From a virus: a stretch of 37,702 nt of DNA. Shown piece after piece: positions 31,700-37,702 of the stretch. The notes under the pieces were generated by a model that was not told where the DNA came from, ran no database searches, and saw nothing but the letters and a program-made list of their open reading frames with translations. Both the position numbers and the translations under genes were made by a program. The stretch is from IMG/VR virus record IMGVR_UViG_3300043464_002221, positions 1-37,702 of that record. The stretch is one strand, 5' to 3'. The stretch's first letter is position 1; each line of letters starts with the position of its first letter.

Positions 31700-32286
31700 C
31701 AAATATATTTGCGTATTATTTCGCTGTATCTATTATGATCAATCTCAAGAAACGGTGAATATTTTTCTAGCTTACTGCTGATAATATTCCATATTGGATC
31801 TTGTAGAAACTCATTATATTTTTCCTTTAGTTTCAAGACCGCTAGCATAATAAGAAGAGTCTCAAATTTAATTGTCTTATTGAGATAAGACCTCAAGATC
31901 TTAGGATGTTTTGAGCCATCTATTTTTACTACTTCAAACAGATGTTGATTATCTGTAAGAGTTCTTAGGTCTTGCTCAAAAATGTATGATAATGACTCTC
32001 TAATTCTAAGACCTTCTGTGTATATTCTTTCACCGTTTTTAATAATATCACCGATCCACAATGAGGCGGGATTGTCCGATGCAACAAAATTGAAAACAAA
32101 GAAATCTATTATCTCTTTTGGTTTCTTCTTTCTGCTCAATCTTTCAAAAAATAAACGATCCTTAGATTTCTTAAATGTCTCTTGAGAGCATTTTATTTTA
32201 CCGTGATATTTAAAGTAATCGTATGAAGGAGTTGAAAAATGTCTTTTCAGTGCAAGAAAGGTGACATAAACTTCAAACGGATTCAT
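31699..32286 (-). CDS. gp59: Helicase loader gp59
   Basis: The 195-aa all-helical product matches T4 gp59: MNPFEVYVTFLALKRHFSTP, then DRLFFERLSRKKKPKEI, FFVFNFVASDNPASLWIGDI, FEQDLRTL, and a C-terminal domain with FETLLIMLAVL and DPIWNIISSKLEKYSPFL. gp59 loads the gp41 helicase onto forked DNA coated with gp32. It starts ATGA-coupled to gp33 (32283-32286) and ends TGATG-coupled to the next gene. Confidence 0.85.
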   Translation of the reverse strand: MNPFEVYVTFLALKRHFSTPSYDYFKYHGKIKCSQETFKKSKDRLFFERLSRKKKPKEIIDFFVFNFVASDNPASLWIGDIIKNGERIYTEGLRIRESLSYIFEQDLRTLTDNQHLFEVVKIDGSKHPKILRSYLNKTIKFETLLIMLAVLKLKEKYNEFLQDPIWNIISSKLEKYSPFLEIDHNRYSEIIRKYI

Positions 32287-32546
32287 AGGGGTAGTCTAGC
32301 CTTAGAACCTCCCTTTAGAAAATTGAGTCTGGTTGCATCGCCTTGAATTTTTTCCTTAAGAGTTTTGGTTATTAGCTTTGGAGCTAATTCAATATCAATA
32401 TTATTGGCATCACAGTATTCAGTAATTGCAGAGATGTAATTTAGATCATCTCTTTCGGAAACCATTTTCTCAATCTCTGCTGCAAATTTATCTGGACTAT
32501 TGAACTTCTTCTCAAATTCTTGCTTCAATTCATCGGTTGCTTTCAT
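32283..32546 (-). CDS. gp33: Late transcription coactivator gp33
   Basis: The 87-aa product has an acidic/helical N-terminus (MKATDELKQEFEKKFNSPDK) and the family core LNYISAITEYCDANNIDIEL, then PKLITKTLKEKI and the C-terminal ending NFLKGGSKARLPL. gp33 bridges the sliding clamp and host RNA polymerase to fire late promoters. The CTAAATA/NATAAATA motifs found before virion genes here are its expected targets. It overlaps the RecB-like gene by 17 bases and gp59 by four. Confidence 0.85.
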   Translation of the reverse strand: MKATDELKQEFEKKFNSPDKFAAEIEKMVSERDDLNYISAITEYCDANNIDIELAPKLITKTLKEKIQGDATRLNFLKGGSKARLPL

Positions 32547-33243
32547 TTTTGTCTGATATAAATTTGTTGATGTATTTTCTTAAAATCTTGACATACTTCT
32601 GTAGGTCTTTTTCAATATAGACTTTCACCTCGCCATTTTGACAAGACATAATGATCACTAGCTGTTTTGGCATGATGCCAAATAGCTCTGCATACATTAG
32701 AGCATATGTAAAACATTGAACAAAGTAACCTTCAATCCATTCTACGGGCTTTGGTTCTTTTGATGTCTTATGGTCTATGACACTTAGAACTCCTTCATAA
32801 TCTGCAATCATATCTGGAGTTCCGGCTAATTCCCATAACAGTGAATACAACGGATTCTCAATCGTATAGATCTTTCCTATCTTCTTAAAGGTTGGAATTG
32901 CATTTCTAAAAAGTATTTTAGCAAGAGCTGACTTCTCTGGAATATCTTCGTTCTTGAAAAATGCCTCAGAGAGTGCATGATATTGAGTTCCTAAAGTTGT
33001 GGCAAATTTTGTGATTTTATTTGCCTCGTCTTCACCAACTCTCTTTCGCCATTCTGCAATTTTTTCTTTGTTATAATTTGATGTAACTGAGGTAACAGAA
33101 ATAAATGTTAGTTCTTTTTCGGCATCAGGAATTTTATAATACCTGATGCCATCAATAGTTGTTCGCTTTATTTTCGGAATGTCTAGTTCGGCGTGTTCAA
33201 AGATGGGTCGTTGGATTACGTTTAATTTTTCTTTTAGATTCAT
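32530..33243 (-). CDS. RecB-family exonuclease
   Basis: The 237-aa product carries the PD-(D/E)XK exonuclease motifs of RecB/Cas4-like proteins: LGTQYHALSEAF (His89), GTPD (141-144), VIDHKT with Asp157 and Lys159, and QCFTYALMY (from 176) corresponding to the QxxxY motif. Similar stand-alone nucleases are found in T4-like cyanophages and in mitochondrial MGME1-type enzymes. The likely role is DNA end-processing during replication or recombination, or host DNA breakdown. Confidence 0.8.
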   Translation of the reverse strand: MNLKEKLNVIQRPIFEHAELDIPKIKRTTIDGIRYYKIPDAEKELTFISVTSVTSNYNKEKIAEWRKRVGEDEANKITKFATTLGTQYHALSEAFFKNEDIPEKSALAKILFRNAIPTFKKIGKIYTIENPLYSLLWELAGTPDMIADYEGVLSVIDHKTSKEPKPVEWIEGYFVQCFTYALMYAELFGIMPKQLVIIMSCQNGEVKVYIEKDLQKYVKILRKYINKFISDKNESNR

Positions 33244-33245
33244 TT

Positions 33246-34004
33246 TTACTGAGTATCAATTTTATGTTCCGCCACAAGGAATTCTTTAACCAGATTTGAG
33301 CGAATCACATCTTCAATGCCAAATTTAATAAGGTCAACTGATTGCATTTCATTTAAGACATCAACAAAATGATTAAAACCCATACGCTCACTTTGTTTTA
33401 CGAGATCAGATTGTCTATAATCTCCAGCAAAGAAAATCTTACTATCTTGTCCAACGCGAGTGATAATGGTAGAAAGGTGGTGATAGTTAAGATTCTGGCA
33501 TTCGTCCACAATTATTAAACAATTATCAAAAGTAGTTCCTCTAAGAAAGGAAACACACATGAAGTCAATTATCTTTTCACTCTTAAGAAGTCCATAGATC
33601 ATTTCAAATTCTTCATCGGTTGAAAGATCAAACATGGATTGAACCATTTGCTTATAGGGGGCCTCAAATGGTGCAATCTTCTCTGCCACATTACCAGGAA
33701 CGAATCCAATTTCAAGAGATTGTACTGTAGACCTAACAATAAGGATCTTATCATAAGGAGTTCTTTCGTTAAGAACTTCTCTGAGTGCATTGTAAAGAAG
33801 AACGTGAGTTTTACCCGTTCCCGGCGACCCGTAAGCTAAAATGTTTTGTCCTCGTTCATAAGAATCAAAAAGCTTGGTCTGATTATCAGTAAGAGGATGC
33901 ATTTTATGCATCAGCTCTAAATTAATTGTTCTACCATTTCGTCTTTGATTTTTATTGTAGCCTAAAGAAGTTCGTTCGGATGTAGCCCTTCTTTTACGAG
34001 TCAT
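33246..34004 (-). CDS. phoH: PhoH-like P-loop ATPase
   Basis: The 252-aa product has a basic N-terminus (MTRKRRATSERTSLGY) and a PhoH-type ATPase core: LTDNQTKLFDSYERGQNILA, Walker A GSPGTGKT (59-66), VRSTVQSLEIGFVPGNVAEK, and Walker B LIIVDECQN (about 160-170), with sensor FAGDYRQSD. phoH is very common in marine phages. Its exact role in infection is not settled, though RNA or nucleotide-linked functions and phosphate stress have been proposed. It lies three bases upstream of the RecB-like gene. Confidence 0.9.
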   Translation of the reverse strand: MTRKRRATSERTSLGYNKNQRRNGRTINLELMHKMHPLTDNQTKLFDSYERGQNILAYGSPGTGKTHVLLYNALREVLNERTPYDKILIVRSTVQSLEIGFVPGNVAEKIAPFEAPYKQMVQSMFDLSTDEEFEMIYGLLKSEKIIDFMCVSFLRGTTFDNCLIIVDECQNLNYHHLSTIITRVGQDSKIFFAGDYRQSDLVKQSERMGFNHFVDVLNEMQSVDLIKFGIEDVIRSNLVKEFLVAEHKIDTQ

Positions 34005-34025
34005 AGGTTTGTGTATGTTTGTTTG

Positions 34026-34274
34026 TTAGATTTTACCAATTTGGCTCTTTGTGCCGGCTGATTTATTTACCTTTTGTAGGACTTCATTCCATCCGGGGTT
34101 CTTTTTAATGAGCTTATCTTTCCACTCTCCGGTTTCGATAAATCCGGCGGCACCTTCAGCCCAATTCCGGGTCCACTTTGGATTTTTTGCATACCAAGAC
34201 GCAATATCGTGAACGCTCATTTCAATTACTTTAGTTTCACCAGTTTCTTTATTAATAATCGGATAAATTGCCAT
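34026..34274 (-). CDS. Conserved small phage protein (82 aa)
   Basis: The product starts MAIYPIINKETGETKVIEMS and has HDIASWYAKNPKWTRNWAEG, then EWKDKLIKKNPGWNEVLQKV. The opening TGET phrase and the ending are like those of a small protein often placed near phoH in T4-like cyanophages, related to FmdB-type zinc-ribbon proteins but without the cysteines. A CAATAAATA motif lies about 21 bases ahead of the ATG, so it may be expressed late. Function unknown. Confidence 0.6.
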   Translation of the reverse strand: MAIYPIINKETGETKVIEMSVHDIASWYAKNPKWTRNWAEGAAGFIETGEWKDKLIKKNPGWNEVLQKVNKSAGTKSQIGKI

Positions 34275-34294
34275 TTTCTTTCGTAGTTCTAAAG

Positions 34295-34303
34295 TATTTA
34301 TTG
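34295..34303 (-). promoter_or_regulatory. Late-promoter-like motif CAATAAATA
   Basis: CAATAAATA on the minus strand lies in the thyX-to-34274 gap, about 21 bases ahead of the start codon of the 82-aa gene and downstream of thyX. Confidence 0.5.
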
Positions 34304-34307
34304 GTAA

Positions 34308-34967
34308 TCAGATGACCCATTCGGTATTAGCTCCACCCAAAGCTTCAGAGACAACTGGAAAACACTCAGCAAAAATAGCCTTACATGCCTTTGCCACTTC
34401 TTGATGTTCTAGTTGGGTTCCATTCTTTTCTCTGAGAGCGATATATGTGATCCACGATCTGAGGCTTCCTTTCATATAAAGTCTAGTCATTGTTGCACCT
34501 GGAAGTACCATTCGGGCGCATTCCTTTGCCACCCCAAGGCTCAAAAGTTTCTTATAGAGATTCCGTGAGACCCCAAAATGCTGTCTAATTTCTTCTTGTA
34601 GTGTGAGTTTTAAATAATCACCCAAATCGTCAGTTGAGTTTTGTCTATTCTTAGTGTCTTGCTTTCTTAAATCTGGAACGGGAATATCCAGATCCAATTC
34701 TGTGGCATCAGCATATCTTTGAGAAAATTGTTGAAATTCAAAGCTCCTGTGTCGAAGAATTTGTGTTGCAATAGGAAGTTGACAGTTAATCTCTACCGTC
34801 ATATCAGCCATCTGGAAAATACTCCAGTGCTTCTCTCTGATACAATACTTAAGAAGACCGCTAAATTCTTCGTTGTCCTGATTTTTAGGATTAGATACTC
34901 TTGCACAATATGCAATTAACTTTTCCGCATCTTGTGTATGTGAAACTAATTCAACTTTGCTGCTCAT
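34308..34967 (-). CDS. thyX: Flavin-dependent thymidylate synthase
   Basis: The 219-aa product has the ThyX motif RHRSFEFQQFSQRY at 72-85, the flavin/dUMP-binding signature (RHR-x7-8-SxR in the family). The C-terminal ARMVLPGATMTRLYMKGSLR segment and RSWITYIALRE follow. It makes dTMP from dUMP with methylene-tetrahydrofolate and FAD, feeding phage DNA synthesis. The gene overlaps the next small upstream gene by 17 bases. Confidence 0.9.
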   Translation of the reverse strand: MSSKVELVSHTQDAEKLIAYCARVSNPKNQDNEEFSGLLKYCIREKHWSIFQMADMTVEINCQLPIATQILRHRSFEFQQFSQRYADATELDLDIPVPDLRKQDTKNRQNSTDDLGDYLKLTLQEEIRQHFGVSRNLYKKLLSLGVAKECARMVLPGATMTRLYMKGSLRSWITYIALREKNGTQLEHQEVAKACKAIFAECFPVVSEALGGANTEWVI

Positions 34968-35142
34968 TCTCTTCTTCTCTATTTTTCTTACGGGAATTCT
35001 TAAGGTCTTTCACAAGAAGTTTAATCTCTTTATAAGCCTCATCTTCGGTCATTTTATCTCCAATCTCAAGACCCACAATAATTCCGATTTTATCGGCAAA
35101 TGCTGCAAGGTCTTTTTCAAAGGGTGTCAAATTGTATGCCAT
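34951..35142 (-). CDS. Small charged hypothetical protein (63 aa)
   Basis: A helical, highly charged product (MAYNLTPFEKDLAAFADKIG, DEAYKEIKLLVKDLKN, RKKNREEENEQQS) lies between the 35354 gene and thyX, overlapping thyX by 17 bases and the previous stop by one. No family is recognised. Confidence 0.6.
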   Translation of the reverse strand: MAYNLTPFEKDLAAFADKIGIIVGLEIGDKMTEDEAYKEIKLLVKDLKNSRKKNREEENEQQS

Positions 35143-35354
35143 TAATCTACCTCCAAATATTCAGGGTCTTCAAATTCTTTTTGTATATTCTGCATCATAT
35201 CTTCAAGTCTGATAACATTATTTTGTTCATCTTCAACGATAATCTCGTCTTCAAGTAGTTCAACAATATTCTTTAAATTCTGAATTAGAAGTTTAAGGGT
35301 CTTATTGTTAAGCTTTTCTTTGGCTGGCTCGTTTGAGCTATAGTATCCTAGCAT
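35142..35354 (-). CDS. Small acidic hypothetical protein (70 aa)
   Basis: The product starts MLGYYSSNEPAKEKLNNKTL and is mostly acidic coiled helix (NLKNIVELLEDEIIVEDEQN, QKEFEDPEYLEVD). AGGAG with about five bases to the ATG is a clear ribosome site. No family is recognised. It lies 39 bases after speD, past a small hairpin (about 35379-35393). Confidence 0.6.
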   Translation of the reverse strand: MLGYYSSNEPAKEKLNNKTLKLLIQNLKNIVELLEDEIIVEDEQNNVIRLEDMMQNIQKEFEDPEYLEVD

Positions 35355-35393
35355 AGGTTCTCCTGTTTGTCAAGCCCCCTCTGGAGGCAGTGT

Positions 35394-35729
35394 TTATCGG
35401 GTAATATCTTTTATTGTATGGTGCTGACAATCAATATTCTGTAGAATGTATTGAACACCAAGATTAGAATCTGCCTTTCCGCAAGTGAAAATATCAAATG
35501 CTGCTTTTGCTTTCTCCGGAAAGGTATGCACAGAAATATGTGATTCCGATAGCAATAAAATAGCAGTAACTCCTTGTGGTTCAAATTTATGGGACATGCA
35601 ATTCAAAACTGTTGCTCCACACTTTTCGGCTGCTACTCTTAAGACATGAATAAGAAATTGCTCATCATTAAGTAGATTAAAATCACAACCGTAAACGTTT
35701 AACAGACAGTGATGACCCATGCTACTCAT
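35394..35729 (-). CDS. speD: S-adenosylmethionine decarboxylase proenzyme
   Basis: From ATG 35729 the 111-aa product matches class 1 bacterial AdoMetDC: GHHCLLNVYGCDFNLLND, then SESHISVHTFPE (61-72) and FDIFTCGKAD. Ser63 after Glu62 is the predicted self-cleavage residue that becomes the pyruvoyl group, and His68 and Cys83 are the conserved catalytic partners. The enzyme supplies the aminopropyl donor for spermidine. speD is a known cyanophage auxiliary gene. The start overlaps the upstream TAG, with GGAGG nine bases before it. An upstream in-frame codon at 35777 is rejected. Confidence 0.9.
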   Translation of the reverse strand: MSSMGHHCLLNVYGCDFNLLNDEQFLIHVLRVAAEKCGATVLNCMSHKFEPQGVTAILLLSESHISVHTFPEKAKAAFDIFTCGKADSNLGVQYILQNIDCQHHTIKDITR

Positions 35730-35889
35730 CAGGAGTGTCCTCCAATAGTTTAGAAACAATTTGTTCAGTTCCGTCAAGATTTTTCATTTCGTATAACCTG
35801 CTCCGCATATAACGTTTAACTTTCTTGTATCTCTTAAGAAGTTTATCTAATTCCTTCTCATTAATAATCGCCTTAGCAAAACCACTCAT
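35722..35889 (-). CDS. Small basic hypothetical protein (55 aa)
   Basis: The frame from ATG 35889 to TAG 35722 encodes MSGFAKAIINEKELDKLLKR, a Lys/Arg-rich helix (KKVKRYMRSRLYEMKN) and an acidic end. It is coupled to the upstream gene by ATGA and to speD by an 8-base overlap, and contains the speD ribosome site. The tight fit on both sides is good evidence that it is real. No family is recognised. Confidence 0.65.
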   Translation of the reverse strand: MSGFAKAIINEKELDKLLKRYKKVKRYMRSRLYEMKNLDGTEQIVSKLLEDTPDE

Positions 35890-36176
35890 CGTTTCCAGTT
35901 TCTAGGGTTAATTTTTCCATTAGAATGCTCAATTTTATAAATATGATTTCCAAACCTATCATAATAAAGGTCAAAGACAGTTACCATTTTTGAAGAACGG
36001 CAGATGTCAATGCGATTTCCATCGTTATCACTATACTCAACAATATGAGCGTCCGTAGGCAATTCATTAAGATTTATGTCATCTCTATTCACATCGCTCA
36101 ATAGAATTTCACAATGATAATTGCTAGGTAAAGTGTTCAGCTCTTCGGTTGTCCACGGTTCGGACTTATTACTCAT
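35886..36176 (-). CDS. Hypothetical protein (96 aa)
   Basis: The product starts MSNKSEPWTTEELNTLPSNY and contains strand-like segments (DAHIVEYSDNDGNRIDICRS, KMVTVFDLYYDRFGNHIYKI), suggesting a small beta-rich fold. Its ATG overlaps the TGA of repeat-protein copy G as ATGA, so it is translated after that gene. No family is recognised. Confidence 0.6.
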   Translation of the reverse strand: MSNKSEPWTTEELNTLPSNYHCEILLSDVNRDDINLNELPTDAHIVEYSDNDGNRIDICRSSKMVTVFDLYYDRFGNHIYKIEHSNGKINPRNWKR

Positions 36177-36748
36177 TTTTTATTCTCCATTTCTTTATAA
36201 AACTCATAGGCTCTTACAGTTTGAACGATTTCTCTTGTTGCGTTTGAGTTTCTTGCAACCAAATAACGAACACTCGCATCCTTATCTCGAGCAAGAGTCG
36301 TTAAAGTTTCTGGTGGAGTGTTGGGGTTGAATGCAACTCCACAACGAACACCCACACTCTCATCTTGAGCAAGAATTGTTAGGATTTCTGGAGGAGTGAT
36401 GGAATTGATTGCAACCCGATAGCGAACATTAAAGTCCTCATCTTGGGCAAGAATTGTTAGGATTTCTGGAGGTGTGTTGGGATTGGATGCAACCCCCCTG
36501 CGAACATCCCTATCCTCATCTCGGGCAAGAATTGTTAGAGTTTCTGTTGGTGTGTTGGGATTGGATGCAACCCCCCTGCGAACATCCCTATCCTTATCTC
36601 GGGCAAGAATTGTTAGAGTTTCTGGGGGAGTGTTAGAGTTGTGTGCAACCATAAAACGAACATAAGAATCCACATCTTGAGCAAGAAGTGTTAGGGCTTC
36701 TGGGGAAGTGTTATGATTGTCTGCTAACAGAAGATTTTGGTCTTTCAT
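36173..36748 (-). CDS. LRV/HEAT-like repeat protein, copy G (6 repeats)
   Basis: The 191-aa product (MKDQNLLLADNHNTSPEALT) has six 26-residue repeats and the cap NSNATREIVQTVRAYEFY with the tail KEMENKK. Two neighbouring repeats with RDVRRG cores are nearly identical in DNA (76 bases with one mismatch). Its start overlaps copy H as ATGA and its end overlaps the 35886 gene as ATGA, so it is embedded in a continuous, translationally coupled string. Function unknown. Confidence 0.85.
   Translation of the reverse strand: MKDQNLLLADNHNTSPEALTLLAQDVDSYVRFMVAHNSNTPPETLTILARDKDRDVRRGVASNPNTPTETLTILARDEDRDVRRGVASNPNTPPEILTILAQDEDFNVRYRVAINSITPPEILTILAQDESVGVRCGVAFNPNTPPETLTTLARDKDASVRYLVARNSNATREIVQTVRAYEFYKEMENKK
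36471..36624. repeat. Tandem 78-base repeat, 76 bases with one mismatch
   Basis: Bases 36471-36546 and 36549-36624 differ at one site (36517 versus 36595). They encode the RDVRRGVASNPNTP units of copy G. Confidence 0.8.
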
Positions 36749-37293
36749 AATGTTGGATGCTCTTTATAAAACTCATAGGCTCTTACAGTTTGAACGACTT
36801 CTCGGGTTGAGTTTGGATTTCTTTCAACTCTCCAGCGAACATGAGAATTCTTATCTTGGGCAAGAATTGTTAGGATTTCTGGAGGAGTGTTGGAGTTTCC
36901 TGCAACACCGTAGCGAACGCTAGAATTCTTATCTCGGGCAAGAATTGTTAGAGTTTCTGGTGGTGTGTTGGGATTGCTCGCAACATTCCAACGAACACCA
37001 TGACTCTCATCTTGGGCAAGAATTGTTAGAGCTTCTGGAGGTGTGTTGAGATTTTCTGCAACCCAATAGCGAACAATACCCCCCTCATCTTGGGCAAGAA
37101 TGTTTAGAGTTTCTGGTGGCGTGTTGGGATTTTCTGCAACAGTCCAGCGAACACTCCATTCCTCATCTCGAGCAAGAATTGTTAGAGTTTCAGGTGGCGT
37201 GTTGGGGTTGCGTGCAACTCTACTACGGAGATATGAATCTTTTTCATCCAAGATTGCGGGCAGAGTTTCTGGAGAAATATCTAAACTATTCAT
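36745..37293 (-). CDS. LRV/HEAT-like repeat protein, copy H (6 repeats)
   Basis: From ATG 37293 the 182-aa product begins with a diverged repeat (MNSLDISPETLPAILDEKDS), then has five standard repeats and the cap NPNSTREVVQTVRAYEFYKEHPTL. The last nine residues and the following ATGA junction match copies C and F. The ATG overlaps the TGA of the upstream DUF-like gene (TGATG). A TTG one codon earlier is not needed. Function unknown. Confidence 0.85.
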   Translation of the reverse strand: MNSLDISPETLPAILDEKDSYLRSRVARNPNTPPETLTILARDEEWSVRWTVAENPNTPPETLNILAQDEGGIVRYWVAENLNTPPEALTILAQDESHGVRWNVASNPNTPPETLTILARDKNSSVRYGVAGNSNTPPEILTILAQDKNSHVRWRVERNPNSTREVVQTVRAYEFYKEHPTL

Positions 37294-37702
37294 CAAACTC
37301 TATTGCTCCACTGAATCTCGGGAAATGCTTCTTTAACAACAGCAAACGGGATATTATACTTTGACTGTAGTTTTTTATCCTTTACTAGACACAAAATTTC
37401 GGCTTCTCGGGGGTGCAATCCTTGAATTATATTAATAAACATGGTCTCTCTGCGAATACTAGACAGACTATCATTTCCTCCAACAATAAAGTTAAAGAAT
37501 TTACTGTGCTCTCTACGAATTGTGGTACGGTTATTGCTGCCATAACTATCAATCATTTCAGATGATACGATCTGCTTATTCAAACTATCCGAGAAACTGG
37601 TATCATTACCGACAACTCCAATATCTCGGGCCTCTGCAAAGGGTACATCGCCTTCTGGAATTGCGGATCTAATGCTATCATCATAATTCCAAATGAATAC
37701 TG
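37293..37702 (-). CDS. Conserved phage protein, 5' end beyond window
   Basis: The frame is open from the right window edge to TGA 37293 and encodes at least 135 residues, starting inside with FIWNYDDSIRSAIPEGDV. The ending segments RREHSKFFNFIVGG, INIIQGLHPREAEILCLVKD and VVKEAFPEIQW resemble a conserved T4-like cyanophage family (I believe DUF6433), ending in an EAFP motif. The true start lies outside the window. Role unknown. Confidence 0.65.
   Translation of the reverse strand, partial: VFIWNYDDSIRSAIPEGDVPFAEARDIGVVGNDTSFSDSLNKQIVSSEMIDSYGSNNRTTIRREHSKFFNFIVGGNDSLSSIRRETMFINIIQGLHPREAEILCLVKDKKLQSKYNIPFAVVKEAFPEIQWSNRV

Overview
The window is part of the genome of a large T4-like myovirus (Caudoviricetes). 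The gene set looks most like that of a marine or freshwater cyanophage: T4-type baseplate genes (gp5, a gp27-like hub protein, gp26, gp48, gp53, a gp19/gp54-family tube protein), head-completion gp4, replication and late-transcription genes (gp32, gp59, gp33), and the auxiliary genes phoH, thyX and speD typical of cyanophages. The DNA is AT-rich, genes are tightly packed with many ATGA or TGATG overlaps, and CTAAATA or NATAAATA late-promoter-like motifs lie 20-30 bases ahead of several virion genes. No host gene, tRNA or integrase was seen. A cyanobacterial host is an inference.

Layout. 1-1031: end of a minus-strand gene, a small HExxH metallopeptidase-like gene and a block rich in inverted repeats. 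1062-9415: virion and tail-fibre genes, dominated by a 2158-residue protein with a C-terminal S74-type chaperone. 9449-13658: accessory block of small genes, four repeat-protein genes and a KTSC-domain gene. 13648-25256: a minus-strand tail and baseplate operon (two paralogous fibre-like proteins, a needle-like protein, gp5, the gp27-like hub, two large proteins with cell-wall-hydrolase-like domains, a 56-residue protein, gp26, a gp54-like tube protein). 25290-28706: a plus-strand virion operon (gp4, a conserved protein, gp48, gp53). 28697-29274: two repeat-protein genes. 29362-34274: minus-strand replication and transcription block (gp32, methyltransferase, putative restriction-type nuclease, gp59, gp33, RecB-like nuclease, PhoH). 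34308-36176: thyX, speD and small genes. 36173-37293: two more repeat-protein genes. The window ends inside a further phage gene.

The most unusual content is a family of eight genes, all on the minus strand and scattered over four loci, that encode 2 to 7 tandem 26-residue leucine-rich-repeat-variant (LRV)/HEAT-like repeats and the same C-terminal cap. Framework residues are nearly fixed while the same few positions in each repeat vary. Neighbouring repeats and whole 3' ends are almost identical at the DNA level. Three tandem pairs share the same ATGA-coupled junction. The family looks like an actively expanding and recombining set of small solenoid proteins of unknown function. Second in interest are a methyltransferase plus putative restriction-endonuclease pair inserted between gp59 and gp32, and the apparent move of tail-associated cell-wall-degrading activity from gp5 to two neighbouring large proteins.
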